Source of the DNA: Prauserella shujinwangii
Lineage (GTDB): Bacteria; Actinomycetota; Actinomycetes; Mycobacteriales; Pseudonocardiaceae
DNA length: 64,000 nucleotides
Reading direction: 5' to 3'
Assembly (NCBI RefSeq): GCF_003001955.1
Contig: NZ_PVNH01000001.1
Span: forward strand, 372,001 to 436,000
Of the stretch, positions 8,557 through 17,047 are shown piece after piece (within the stretch, counting starts at the first letter, position 1; each line of letters starts with the position of its first letter). The position numbers and the translations under genes were made by a program. Under the pieces are notes generated by a model. That model was not told where the DNA came from. It did no database searches and saw only the letters and a list, made by a program, of their open reading frames with translations.

Positions 8557-9725
8557 TGGCCCGGCGCGTCTTCGGCACCACGTGGTGGGGCGGGGCGTGG
8601 GTCGCCGCGCTGGAGCAGCGGGCCCGGCTCGACCCGAACCGGCTGCCCCGCGGCCGCACCTACGCCCGCAAGGGCCAGGTCGGCGGCCTGTCCGTGGTGC
8701 CGGGCCGCGTGACGGCCAGGGTGCGCGGCAGCAGGCCCGTGCCGTACCGCGTGACGGTCGAGGTGCGGCGGTTCACCGCACGGGAGTGGGACGTGCTGCT
8801 CACCGCCGTCGCGGGGCGGGCCGGGCACGCGGCGGCACTGCTCGACGCCGAGCTGCCACCGGAGCTCGCCGACCACGCCCGCGCGGCCGGTGCCGACCTG
8901 CTGCCCGGGCCCGGCGACGTCCGGCCCCGCTGCTCGTGCCCGGACACGGCGAACCCCTGCAAGCACGCGGCGGCCGTCTGCTATCTCGTGGCCGACGAGG
9001 TGGACGCCGACCCGTTCGTGCTGTTCCTGCTGCGCGGGCGGGAGCGCGACACCGTGCTCGCGCACGTGCGGGCACGGCGGGCCCCGCCCCGCGCCGCGAC
9101 CGGGGAAACCCGGTTCCCGGACGAGCCGGGCGTGGCGCCGGAGCAGGCGTTCGGCCGGGCACCCGCCGCCGTTCCCGCCCCGGCGCCGGCGCCGCCCGCC
9201 CCGGGACGGCCCATCCCGCCCGCGGTGGGCCCGCCCCCGGCGAGCGGGCTGAGCATCGCCGCGCTGTCCGTGCTCGCCACGGACGCGGCCGAGCGGGCCT
9301 GGGCGCTGCTCGCGGGTGCGGGGGACACCGGGCTGGAGCTGACGTGGGAGGACGATCTCGCCCGCCGGGCGGCCGCGGGGCCGCCGGACGGTCTGCCCGC
9401 GCTGGCGGCGGCCGCCGGGGTTCCGGTGCGGGAGCTCGCCCGCCGCGCGGCGGCGTGGCGGGTCGCGGGCCGGGGCGGGCTCGCCGTGCTGCGCGGTGGC
9501 GCCGCGCCCCCGGCCGCGTGCCTCGCCGAGGCGAAGGCGGATCTCGCGGAGTCCGGCGAACCCGGCCCCACCCGCGTGTGGCGGGACCGGGTCACCCGGG
9601 GCGGCGTGCAGCTGCGCTACGGCGAGGACGGCCGCTGGTACCCGTTCCGCCGCGCGGGCGGCGGCTGGGAGCTCACCGGGCCCGGCGCCACGCGGCCACT
9701 GGATCTGCTCTACGCCGGGTGCTGA
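8556..9725 (+). CDS. SWIM zinc-finger protein, partner of the SNF2 helicase
   Basis: 389 residues beginning MARRVFGTTWWGGAWVAALE. The SWIM zinc motif is CSCPDTANPCKHAAAV (about residues 128-143), with the CxCx(n)CxH ligands intact. The C-terminal half has a proline/alanine-rich linker and no known domain. SWIM proteins of this type are almost always paired with an SNF2 helicase, as here with a one-base overlap; they are thought to bind nucleic acid or protein for the helicase. The last 16 bases overlap the convergent esterase gene. Confidence 0.85.
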   Translation: MARRVFGTTWWGGAWVAALEQRARLDPNRLPRGRTYARKGQVGGLSVVPGRVTARVRGSRPVPYRVTVEVRRFTAREWDVLLTAVAGRAGHAAALLDAELPPELADHARAAGADLLPGPGDVRPRCSCPDTANPCKHAAAVCYLVADEVDADPFVLFLLRGRERDTVLAHVRARRAPPRAATGETRFPDEPGVAPEQAFGRAPAAVPAPAPAPPAPGRPIPPAVGPPPASGLSIAALSVLATDAAERAWALLAGAGDTGLELTWEDDLARRAAAGPPDGLPALAAAAGVPVRELARRAAAWRVAGRGGLAVLRGGAAPPAACLAEAKADLAESGEPGPTRVWRDRVTRGGVQLRYGEDGRWYPFRRAGGGWELTGPGATRPLDLLYAGC

Positions 9726-10951
9726 CCGGCCCGCCGGGCGTAGGTCCACTCCAGGAACCGCTCCACACCGCGCACCACGTGGGCGCTGCGGATGGACGGG
9801 AAGAGGTCGAAGGCGTGCTGCGCGCCCGGGATCTCGGCGTAGGCCACCGGGTTCGGCGAGGCCTCCCGCAGCCTGCGCACGAACTCCCGGGCCTCCCGCA
9901 CCGGGACCAGGGTGTCGTGCTCGCCGTGGACGACGAAGAACGGCGGCGCCTTGTCGGTGATCCGGTCGAGCGGCGAGGCGGCGATGTAGTCGTCGAGGAA
10001 CTCGGCGGGGTCCTTGCCCACCACGTGACGCGCCAGCAGCGCACGCAGCCGCGCCGCGCTCGCCGGTGAGCCGCTGGTGGCCGCGAAGTCGTAGACGCCG
10101 TAGTGCGGCACGCACGCCTGCACGCTCGTGTCGGCCTCGGCGAAGCCCGGTTGCAGCGCCGCGTCGTTGGGTGTCAGCGCCAGCAGCGCCGCCAGGTGAC
10201 CGCCCGCGGACCCGCCCGTGGCGGCCACGAACGACGGGTCGCCGCCGTAGTCCGCGATGTTCTCGCGCACCCAGGCCAGCGCCCGCTTGGCCGCGACGAT
10301 GTGTTCCGGCCAGCGGGCGGCCGGGGAGAGCGGATAGTTGATCGCCACGCACACCCAGCCGCGGCGCGCCATGTGCAGCATCAGCGGGATGCCCTGCTGA
10401 TCCTTGTTGCCGACGATCCACGCGCCGCCGTGCACCTGCAGCAGCACGGGCCGGTCGCGGACCGGTTCGCGGGGGCGGTGGACGTCGAGCAGGTAGCGCT
10501 TCCCGCCAGGCGCGTAGGCGATGTCCCGGTCGCGGCGGACGTGGGGGTCGCGCATCCGGAACGGCAGGGCCAGCTGTCCCCACGGTGTCGCCAGGTCGGC
10601 GGGGTCCGGTGGGTGACCGAGCCGGTCCCGGTAGTCCGCGCCCAGGCTCTCGGCCAGCGCGTCCGCCACGGCGCCGCGCGCACGGTGCGCCGACACGACG
10701 AGCGCGGTCAGGCCCGCCGCCGACAGCCCCGCCATCGCCAGGCCCTGCCGGTCCGCCCGGCGCGGCCCGCGCCGGGCCACGTGCGCCGCGGAGTCGGCGA
10801 GCGTCACCGCGAGCAGATGGGGCGCCAGCTCCGCGGTCAGCCAGCCCGCGAAGAAGGCGGGGATCGACGCCCTCGGCCCGCGCGGCGGGCGCAGCGCGTT
10901 GGCCGTGAGCGCCAGTTGCAGCGCACGGCGGGTCCGGAACGACCGCGGCAT
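9710..10951 (-). CDS. Alpha/beta-hydrolase, HSL-type esterase under KstR-like control
   Basis: 413 residues. About 140 N-terminal residues, partly hydrophobic (AMAGLSAAGLTALVVSAH), precede a hormone-sensitive-lipase fold with the oxyanion motif LLQVHGGAWIVGNKD, nucleophile elbow GGSAGGHLAAL, acid region HGEHDTLVPV and a His in PGAQHAFDLF. This layout is like mycobacterial LipC-type esterases. A 13/14 KstR box lies 36 bases upstream, so it is probably induced with the sterol genes and may hydrolyse sterol esters or a lactone intermediate; the substrate is inference. The gene is convergent with the SWIM gene, with a 16-base overlap. Confidence 0.85.
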   Translation of the reverse strand: MPRSFRTRRALQLALTANALRPPRGPRASIPAFFAGWLTAELAPHLLAVTLADSAAHVARRGPRRADRQGLAMAGLSAAGLTALVVSAHRARGAVADALAESLGADYRDRLGHPPDPADLATPWGQLALPFRMRDPHVRRDRDIAYAPGGKRYLLDVHRPREPVRDRPVLLQVHGGAWIVGNKDQQGIPLMLHMARRGWVCVAINYPLSPAARWPEHIVAAKRALAWVRENIADYGGDPSFVAATGGSAGGHLAALLALTPNDAALQPGFAEADTSVQACVPHYGVYDFAATSGSPASAARLRALLARHVVGKDPAEFLDDYIAASPLDRITDKAPPFFVVHGEHDTLVPVREAREFVRRLREASPNPVAYAEIPGAQHAFDLFPSIRSAHVVRGVERFLEWTYARRAGQHPA

Positions 10952-10986
10952 GGCCCGAGGGTAGGCGAACGCCCGCCGCGGCTCGC

Positions 10987-11000
10987 GAGAACTTGTTCCA
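10987..11000. promoter_or_regulatory. KstR box for the esterase gene
   Basis: GAGAACTTGTTCCA matches TnnAACnnGTTnnA except at the first base. It lies 36 bases upstream of the minus-strand esterase and 131 bases from the chsE1 box, so each divergent unit has its own site. The rest of 10952-11168 shows no gene. Confidence 0.65.
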
Positions 11001-11130
11001 GATCACTGGTCGCTCGCCGGCGTGCTGCCCGCGGCCCTCGCCGTCCTGCCGGACATCCGTCCTCGCGCCTGCGTTCCCGGTCGCCCGCCGGGCCCGTGGG
11101 GTTGCCGTGATCGCCTTGCGTGGTTAAGAC

Positions 11131-11144
11131 TAGAACAGGTTTCA
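11131..11144. promoter_or_regulatory. KstR box upstream of chsE1
   Basis: TAGAACAGGTTTCA is a perfect TnnAACnnGTTnnA match 25 bases upstream of the chosen chsE1 start. Confidence 0.85.
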
Positions 11145-11168
11145 GTATTGGCGAGGGTGAGGAGCGGC

Positions 11169-12242
11169 GTGGACTTCGACCTCGACGAGCACCAGCGCGA
11201 GATCGCCGGGCTCGCGGCGGACGTGCTGCGGCGGGAGAGTGAGCCGGACGCGGCGTGGCGGGCGCTGGCGGACACCGGCCTGCTCGCCCTCGCGCTGCCG
11301 CCGGAGCTCGGCGGCGACGGGCTCGGCGTGCTGGAGGTCGCCGTCCTGCTCACCGAGGTGGGCCGTGCCGCCGCCGCGCTGCCCGCCCTGCCGGTGCTCG
11401 CTCTCGGCGTGCTCCCCGTCGAGCACCTCGGCGGGCCCGACCAGCGGGCGGCGCTGCTGCCGGACGTCGCCGCGGGCGGCGCGCTGCTCACCGCCGCCCT
11501 GCACGAACCGTCCGGCCCGTTCACCACCCGGCCCGCCACGACCGCCACCGCCGAGGCGGGGATCTGGCGGCTGACCGGGGTCAAGACCGCGGTGCCGTAC
11601 GCCGCCGAGGCCCGCCGCGTGCTCGTCCCGGCCACCATGCCCGGCGGCACGGGTGTCTTCCTCGTCGACCCGGCGGGCGAGGGCGTGACGCCGACCGCCA
11701 CCTGGACCTCCACCGGCAACCCCGAGTACACCCTGCGGCTCGACGGCGCTCCCGTCACCGAGACGGACCTGCTCGACAGCAGGGAGCCGGGGCAGGCGCT
11801 GGCCGTGCTGCATCGCTACGCGCTCGCCGGTGTCGCCGCACTGGGCGACGGCGCCCTCGCCGGGGCACTCGCGCTCACCACGAGCCATCTGGGCAGCCGG
11901 GAGCAGTTCGGCCGCCCGCTCGCCACGTTCCAGGCGGTGGCCCAGCAGGTCGCGGACGTCTACATCGCCTCCCGCACCGTGCACCTCGCCGCGCTGACGG
12001 CGGCCTGGCGCCTCGCCTCCGGGCTGGACCCGGACGCCGACCTCGACGTCGCCGCGTACTGGCTCACCGAGGAGGCGCCGCGCGCGCTCGCCGCGTGCCA
12101 CCACCTGCACGGCGGCATCGGCGTCGACGCCGACTACCCGCTGCACCGCTACTCCGCGCTGGTCAAGGACCTCGCCCGCGCCGCGGGCGGTGCGGCCACC
12201 CGGCTGGACCGGCTCGGCGACCTCGTCGCGGGAGGTGCCTGA
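11169..12242 (+). CDS. chsE1: Steroid acyl-CoA dehydrogenase subunit ChsE1 (FadE28)
   Basis: 357 residues, acyl-CoA dehydrogenase fold with the usual C-terminal helical domain (SREQFGRPLATFQAVAQQVADV near residue 244, HLHGGIGVDADYPLHRY near 313). In Mycobacterium the FadE28-FadE29 alpha2beta2 enzyme desaturates the three-carbon (propionyl) side chain of 3-oxo-pregnene-carboxyl-CoA; FadE28 lacks part of the active site and depends on FadE29. Gene order and the overlap with the next gene match that system. GTG 11169 is chosen for MDFDLDEHQRE and the AGGAG at 11160-11164; GTG 11157 is an alternative. A perfect KstR box precedes it. Confidence 0.9.
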   Translation: MDFDLDEHQREIAGLAADVLRRESEPDAAWRALADTGLLALALPPELGGDGLGVLEVAVLLTEVGRAAAALPALPVLALGVLPVEHLGGPDQRAALLPDVAAGGALLTAALHEPSGPFTTRPATTATAEAGIWRLTGVKTAVPYAAEARRVLVPATMPGGTGVFLVDPAGEGVTPTATWTSTGNPEYTLRLDGAPVTETDLLDSREPGQALAVLHRYALAGVAALGDGALAGALALTTSHLGSREQFGRPLATFQAVAQQVADVYIASRTVHLAALTAAWRLASGLDPDADLDVAAYWLTEEAPRALAACHHLHGGIGVDADYPLHRYSALVKDLARAAGGAATRLDRLGDLVAGGA

Positions 12243-13405
12243 TGTATCCCGAGCTCACGGCCGCGCAGCGGGAACTGCGCGGCAAGCTGCGCCGTTACTT
12301 CGCCGGCCTGGTCACTCCGGCCGAGCGCAGGGCACTGCTGCGGGAGCGGCACGGCCCGCTGTACCGCGAGGTGGTGCGGCGCATGGGCCGCGACGGCTGG
12401 CTCGGCGTCGGCTGGCCCGAGGAGTACGGCGGCCGCGGGTTCGGCCCCGTGGAGCAGCACCTGTTCGCCGACGAGGCGGCCAGAGCCGACGTGCAGCTGC
12501 CCGCCGTGACGCTGCAGACGGTGGGGCCCACGCTGCAGCGGTTCGGCACACCCGAGCAGAAGGCCCGCTTCCTGCCCGCGATCCTCGCCGGCGAGGTGCA
12601 CTTCGCCATCGGCTACAGCGAGCCCGAGGCGGGCACCGACCTGGCCGCGCTGCGCACCACCGCGGTCCGCGACGGCGACCACTACGTCGTCAACGGGCAG
12701 AAGATCTTCACCACCGGTGGGCACGACGCGGACTTCGTCTGGCTCGCGGTGCGCACCGATCCGGACGCGCCGAAGCACCGGGGCATCTCGATCCTCATCG
12801 TCGACACGTCCGACCCCGGCTACTCGTGGACACCGATCATCACCTGTGACGGCGCGCACCACGTCAACGCGACCTACTACTCCGACGTCCGCGTGCCCGC
12901 GGGCATGCTCGTCGGCGAGGAGAACCGGGGCTGGCAGCTCATCACCACCCAGCTCAACCACGAACGCGTCATGCTCGGCCCCGCCGGGCGCATCGGCGGC
13001 CTCTACGACCGGGTGCGCGAGTGGGCCGCCGCCCGCAAGACCCCTGCCGGGACGCCGCTGCTCGACCTGCCGGACGTGCGCCGCGCGCTGGGCGAGACAC
13101 TCGCCGTGGTACGGGTCAACGAACTGCTCAACTGGCAGGTCGCCGCGAGCGAACCGGGCGCGGTCGCCGACGCGTCCGCGACCAAGGTGTTCGGCTCGGA
13201 ACGCATCCAGCGCGCCGCCCGCCTGCTGGAGGAGATCGTCGGCAGGCACGGGGACCCGGCCGACGAGGACACCGCGCTGCTCGCCGAGTGGCTCGACGTG
13301 CTGGCCAAGCGCAACCTCGTGCTGACCTTCGGCGGCGGTGTCAACGAGATCCAACGGGAGCTGATCGCCATGTTCGGACTGGGCCTGCCGAGGGTGCCGC
13401 GGTGA
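12242..13405 (+). CDS. chsE2: Steroid acyl-CoA dehydrogenase subunit ChsE2 (FadE29)
   Basis: 387 residues and a complete acyl-CoA dehydrogenase: FAIGYSEPEAGTDLAALR flavin loop (about residues 121-138), GQKIFTTGGHDADFVW, NHERVMLGPAGRIGG and a C-terminal GGGVNEIQRELIAMFGLGLPR. It supplies the catalytic half of the ChsE1-ChsE2 heterotetramer. The ATG overlaps the chsE1 stop (TGATG) and its own stop overlaps the chsH2 GTG, so stoichiometric translation is likely. Confidence 0.93.
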   Translation: MYPELTAAQRELRGKLRRYFAGLVTPAERRALLRERHGPLYREVVRRMGRDGWLGVGWPEEYGGRGFGPVEQHLFADEAARADVQLPAVTLQTVGPTLQRFGTPEQKARFLPAILAGEVHFAIGYSEPEAGTDLAALRTTAVRDGDHYVVNGQKIFTTGGHDADFVWLAVRTDPDAPKHRGISILIVDTSDPGYSWTPIITCDGAHHVNATYYSDVRVPAGMLVGEENRGWQLITTQLNHERVMLGPAGRIGGLYDRVREWAAARKTPAGTPLLDLPDVRRALGETLAVVRVNELLNWQVAASEPGAVADASATKVFGSERIQRAARLLEEIVGRHGDPADEDTALLAEWLDVLAKRNLVLTFGGGVNEIQRELIAMFGLGLPRVPR

Positions 13406-14328
13406 GCGCCGCCGGAATCGAGGCCGCCGCCCGCGACATCGCCGCGCGCGGCGAGTCGGCGCCCCGCCCCGCCCGCGACCCGGTGAACCAGGCCATGGTC
13501 AACAACTGGGTGGAGGCCATCGGCGACGCGAACCCCGTCTACACCGACGAGGAATACGCTCGCCGTTCCATCCACGGTGGACTGGTCGCCCCGCCCGCCA
13601 TGGCGCAGGTGTGGACCATGGCCGGGCTGCACGGCACCCGGGCCGACGACGACCCACTCGGCGCGATGATGGCCGTGCTGGACGAGGCGGGCTACACCTC
13701 GGTCGTCGCGACCGACTCCGAGCAGACCTACCACCGCTACCTGCGGCCCGGTGAGCACGTGGCGGCGTCCACCCGCCTGGAGAGCGTCGTGGGGCCGAAG
13801 CGGACGGCGCTGGGTGAGGGCTGGTTCGTCACCACCCGCACCACCTGGTGGGTCGGCGGCGAGGCCGTGGCCGACATGGTGTTCCGGGTGCTCAAGTTCG
13901 CTCCCGGCGGCCAGAAACCGTCCACTCCGGACACCAGTGCGGTGCTGCGGCCGGTGATCAGCAGGGACACCGAGTTCTTCTGGGCCGGCACGCGCGCCGG
14001 CGAGCTGCGGATCCAGCGGTGGGGCGGCACGCTGCGGCACCCGCCGGGTCCCCTGCCGCCGGACGGGGACCTCGCCGCGAAGCCGGACTGGGTCGTGGCC
14101 GAGGGCACCGGCACGGTGTACAGCTACGTCGTGCACCACCACCCGAAGGTGCCCGGCAGGACGGCACCGTTCGTCGTCGCGCTCGTCGAGCTCACCGAGG
14201 GCGTCCGCGTGCTCGGCGAGCTGCTCGACGTCCGTCCGGGGGACGTCCGGATCGGGCTGCCCGTCGAGGTGACGTTCGTGCGCGTCGACGACGAGCTGAC
14301 CCTCCCCGCCTGGAAGGTGCGCGCATGA
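13402..14328 (+). CDS. chsH2: ChsH2: MaoC-like hydratase with DUF35 (OB-fold) tail
   Basis: 308 residues. The N-terminal ~160 residues are a MaoC/hot-dog hydratase-like domain (ANPVYTDEEYARRSIHGGLVAPPAM in two motifs). The C-terminal part (FWAGTRAGELRIQRW, then GGTLRHPPGP) is a DUF35 OB-fold in which the rubredoxin-like Cys pairs are absent. In known systems ChsH1-ChsH2 hydrates the side-chain double bond and the DUF35 domain binds the aldolase Ltp2. The GTG overlaps the chsE2 stop and the stop overlaps chsH1. Confidence 0.9.
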   Translation: MSAAGIEAAARDIAARGESAPRPARDPVNQAMVNNWVEAIGDANPVYTDEEYARRSIHGGLVAPPAMAQVWTMAGLHGTRADDDPLGAMMAVLDEAGYTSVVATDSEQTYHRYLRPGEHVAASTRLESVVGPKRTALGEGWFVTTRTTWWVGGEAVADMVFRVLKFAPGGQKPSTPDTSAVLRPVISRDTEFFWAGTRAGELRIQRWGGTLRHPPGPLPPDGDLAAKPDWVVAEGTGTVYSYVVHHHPKVPGRTAPFVVALVELTEGVRVLGELLDVRPGDVRIGLPVEVTFVRVDDELTLPAWKVRA

Positions 14329-14723
14329 CCGCCGAGCCCGGCACCGAGCTGCCGCCGCTGACCGTCGAGGTCACCCCCACGTTCGTGATCAGCACGGCGC
14401 TGGCCACCCGGGACTTCCAGGACGTGCACCACGACCGGGACGCGGCGGTGCGCCGCGGGTCGAAGGACATCTTCCTCAACATCCTCACCGACACCGGCCT
14501 CGTCCAGCGGTTCGTCACCGACTGGGCGGGCCCGGAGGCGCTCGTGAAGTCGATCAAGATCCGGCTCGGCGTGCCGTGCTACGCCTACGACACGCTGACC
14601 TTCACCGGCCGGGTGGTCGCCAGGGACGGCGACGAGGCCGAGGTGGCGGTGACCGCCACCGGTGCGCTCGGCGAGCACGTGCGCGGCACGGTGCGCCTCG
14701 TGCTGCCCGGGGAGACACGATGA
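14325..14723 (+). CDS. chsH1: ChsH1: MaoC-like steroid enoyl-CoA hydratase subunit
   Basis: 132 residues, a single hot-dog domain. The segment STALATRDFQDVHHDRDAA contains the D-x4-H hydratase motif (RDFQDVHHD), and GSKDIFLNILTDTGLVQRF forms the central helix. Partner of ChsH2 in hydrating the 17(20)-ene propionyl-CoA side chain. Its stop codon TGA overlaps an ATG at 14720, but that ATG opens the repeat-encoded frame, not ltp2; in mycobacteria chsH1 and ltp2 are directly joined. Confidence 0.9.
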   Translation: MTAEPGTELPPLTVEVTPTFVISTALATRDFQDVHHDRDAAVRRGSKDIFLNILTDTGLVQRFVTDWAGPEALVKSIKIRLGVPCYAYDTLTFTGRVVARDGDEAEVAVTATGALGEHVRGTVRLVLPGETR

Positions 14724-15178
14724 ACGCCACCATCCCGGCCGCGGAGAGCTCCCCGATGTGGCACCGGTTGCGTTGGACGCACCGAATGCCACATGGGGTG
14801 TGTCCAGCCGTCTCGCGGCACCGCCCCGACGGAGGCGCCACGCGCTGCGGTGGGCACTCCATGCACCGAATGCCGCATTGGGAACGTCGAGCGCAACCGA
14901 TGCCGCATTGGGAACGTCGAGCGCACCGAATGCCACATGGGGTGTGTCCAGCCGTCTCGCGGCACCGCCCCGACGGAGGCGCCACGCGCTGCGGTGGGCA
15001 CTCCATGCACCGAATGCCGCATTGGGTGCGTCGAGCGCACCGAATGCCGCATTGGGTGCGTCGAGCGCACCGAATGCCGCATTGGGTGCGTCGAGCGCAC
15101 CGAATGCCGCATTGGGTGCGTCGAGCGCACCCGATGCCGCATGGGGTGCGTGCGATCGCAAGCCGGAGGATGCGATGA
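14720..15178 (+). CDS. Repeat-encoded open frame bridging chsH1 and ltp2 (doubtful gene)
   Basis: 152-codon frame that starts at ATG 14720, overlapping the chsH1 stop, and stops at TGA 15176-15178, overlapping the ltp2 ATG. Apart from about 15 N-terminal residues (MNATIPAAESSPMWH) it consists of repeats of the decapeptide HRMPHWVRRA, rich in His, Arg and Trp, and longer Cys-containing units. The 30-bp period keeps the frame and lacks stops in several frames on both strands, so openness alone is weak proof. The two end overlaps are the real argument: ribosomes could travel from chsH1 through the array to ltp2. No similarity to any known protein is recognised. Confidence 0.3.
   Translation: MNATIPAAESSPMWHRLRWTHRMPHGVCPAVSRHRPDGGATRCGGHSMHRMPHWERRAQPMPHWERRAHRMPHGVCPAVSRHRPDGGATRCGGHSMHRMPHWVRRAHRMPHWVRRAHRMPHWVRRAHRMPHWVRRAHPMPHGVRAIASRRMR
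14779..15150. repeat. 30-bp tandem-repeat array with 144-bp higher-order unit
   Basis: At 15011-15130 four identical 30-bp units run head to tail, each containing the quasi-palindrome CGAATGCCGCATTGGG. Upstream, a block of about 100 bases (from GTGTGTCCAGCCG) occurs twice with a period of 144 (positions 14781 and 14925), separated by variant units ending ATTGGGAACGTCGAG. Each unit can fold into a short hairpin (GCACC/GGTGC and AATGC/GCATT arms). There are no unique spacers, so it is not CRISPR. It fills the whole 451-base gap between chsH1 and ltp2. Confidence 0.9.
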
Positions 15179-16344
15179 CACTCGCCAACCGGGCGGCGAT
15201 CGCGGGGATCGGCGCCACCGAGTTCTCCAAGGACTCCGGCCGCAGCGAGCTGCGCCTCGCCGTGGAGGCCGTCAGCGCCGCGCTCGCGGACGCGGGCCTC
15301 CGGCCCTCCGATGTGGACGGGCTGGTGACGTTCACGATGGACGGCAACGCGGAGATCGCCGTCGCCAGGGAGCTCGGCATCCCGGAGCTGTCGTTCTTCA
15401 GCCGGATCCACTACGGCGGGGGAGCGGCCGCGGCCACCGTGCAGCAGGCGGCGATGGCCGTCGCGACCGGCGTGGCCGACGTCGTGGTGGCCTACCGCGC
15501 GTTCAACGAGCGGTCCGGGCACCGGTTCGGGCAGGTCTCCAGCGCCGCGGCCGGGCAGGTCAACACCTCGGGCGTGGACAACGGCTTCCACTATCCGATG
15601 GGGCTGGCCACCCCGGCCGCGACGGTCGCCATGGTCGCCCGGCGCTACCTGCACGACTACGGCGCGACGAGCGAGGACTTCGGCCGCGTCGCCGTCGTGG
15701 ACCGCAAACACGCCGCGACCAACCCGAACGCGTGGTTCCACGGCAAGCCGATCACGCTCGCCGACCACCAGGCCTCCCGCTGGGTCGCCGAACCGCTGCG
15801 CCTGCTGGACTGCTGCCAGGAGAGCGACGGGGGCGTCGCGCTGGTGGTCACCGCCGCCGAGCGGGCCAGGGACCTGCGGCGGCCACCGGCGCTGATCGCG
15901 GCGGCGGCCCAGGGCAGCGGGCCCGGCCAGTACGTGATGACCAGCTACTACCGCGACGACCTCGCCGCGCTGCCGGAGATGGGCGTCGTGGGCGGCCAGC
16001 TGTGGCGGCAGTCCGGGATCACGCGGGACGACGTCGACGTGGCCGTGCTCTACGACCACTTCACGCCGTACGTGCTGATCCAGCTGGAGGAGCTGGGATT
16101 CTGCGGGCGGGGCGAGGCGAAGGACTTCATCCGCGACGGCACGCTGGAGCTCGACGGGAGCCTGCCGCTCAACCCGCACGGCGGGCAGCTCGGCGAGGCC
16201 TACATCCACGGCATGAACGGCATCGCCGAGGCGGTGCGGCAGGTGCGCGGCACGGCGGCCAACCAGGTCCCCGGCGCCCGGCACGTCCTCGTCACGGCGG
16301 GCACCGGCGTGCCGACCAGCGGTCTGATCCTCGCCGCCGCCTGA
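15175..16344 (+). CDS. ltp2: Steroid side-chain retro-aldolase Ltp2
   Basis: 389 residues, thiolase-like lipid-transfer fold without the thiolase Cys pair. It begins MTLANRAAIAGIGATEFSKD; typical segments are YGGGAAAATVQQAAMAV, NPHGGQLGEAYIHGMNGI and VTAGTGVPTSGLILAA. In known systems Ltp2, held by the DUF35 tail of ChsH2, splits the C17 hydroxy-propionyl-CoA to androstenedione and propionyl-CoA. ATG 15175 has its own ribosome site (GGAGG at 15165-15169), so it can be translated independently despite the repeat array that separates it from chsH1. Confidence 0.93.
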   Translation: MTLANRAAIAGIGATEFSKDSGRSELRLAVEAVSAALADAGLRPSDVDGLVTFTMDGNAEIAVARELGIPELSFFSRIHYGGGAAAATVQQAAMAVATGVADVVVAYRAFNERSGHRFGQVSSAAAGQVNTSGVDNGFHYPMGLATPAATVAMVARRYLHDYGATSEDFGRVAVVDRKHAATNPNAWFHGKPITLADHQASRWVAEPLRLLDCCQESDGGVALVVTAAERARDLRRPPALIAAAAQGSGPGQYVMTSYYRDDLAALPEMGVVGGQLWRQSGITRDDVDVAVLYDHFTPYVLIQLEELGFCGRGEAKDFIRDGTLELDGSLPLNPHGGQLGEAYIHGMNGIAEAVRQVRGTAANQVPGARHVLVTAGTGVPTSGLILAAA

Positions 16345-16457
16345 GACGTCACCACGACGGCCAGAACCGGGTGGGATCACCTGCTTGACGGCTGGTGTGC
16401 GGTGGCGCGGCTCTGCCACGGTGATCGGCGGTACCCGTGACGCGCAGTGAGGTCGTC

Positions 16458-17042
16458 GTGAACATTCCGTCAGTGGTGGCGTGGCCGCTCACCGCTGCCT
16501 TCCTCGCGCTCACCGTGCCGTGCGTGGGCCGGCTCGTGCGGCTCGACTACGGCAGGCTCGGCGGCGGCGCCCGGCAGTCCGACCTCGCGTGGCTGCTGAT
16601 GATGCTGGCGATGGTGGCCATGGTCTCGCCGGTCGGCGGACCGATCCCGGTCGCGGGCTGGCAGGCGCTGTTCGTGCTGTGCGCGGGGTGGTTCGCGGTG
16701 CGGGCGTTCCGCCGCGTCACCACCGGTGCCGGCGACGGCGGCGCGCACCACGCCGTCGCCTCGGCCGGGATGCTCTACATGCTCGTGGCCATGCCGCACG
16801 ACGAGTCCGCGCACGACCTGTTCGTCCCGATGTCCGCGGCGGGGGACCCGGCCACGTTCGGCTGGCCCGCCGTCGCGGTGGTGGCGGCGGCGTACTTCGC
16901 CGTCGACGGCGGCCGCGCGGCGCTGTCCGGTCTGCGCGCGGCGGGGCACGGGGAGGGTCCGCCGCGCGGCTCCGGCTCCCGCGCGCTGTGCCGGGCCGCG
17001 ATGGGCCTCGGCATGGGCTACATGTTCCTCACCGGGCTGTGA
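16458..17042 (+). CDS. DUF5134-type integral membrane protein
   Basis: 194 residues with five or six hydrophobic segments: VVAWPLTAAFLALTVPC, LAWLLMMLAMVAMVSP, WQALFVLCAGWFAVRAF, HHAVASAGMLYMLVAM, WPAVAVVAAAYFAVDGG and a C-terminal RAAMGLGMGYMFLTGL. The His-rich pattern (HHAVAS, MPHDESAHD) is typical of DUF5134 proteins, of unknown function and perhaps metal-related. GTG 16458 is chosen because GTGAGG lies just upstream; GTG 16437 is an alternative. It sits 114 bases after ltp2, ends five bases from the convergent hsd4B, and has no KstR box of its own. Confidence 0.75.
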   Translation: MNIPSVVAWPLTAAFLALTVPCVGRLVRLDYGRLGGGARQSDLAWLLMMLAMVAMVSPVGGPIPVAGWQALFVLCAGWFAVRAFRRVTTGAGDGGAHHAVASAGMLYMLVAMPHDESAHDLFVPMSAAGDPATFGWPAVAVVAAAYFAVDGGRAALSGLRAAGHGEGPPRGSGSRALCRAAMGLGMGYMFLTGL

Positions 17043-17047
17043 GCCAC

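Noticed and set aside
14779-15150. CRISPR array
   Set aside because: Units are contiguous or separated by repeated, not unique, sequence; no cas genes nearby.
14124-15380. Open frames on the minus strand through the first repeat array
   Set aside because: The 30-bp unit lacks stops in several frames; these frames run against the operon and join unrelated reading frames of known genes.
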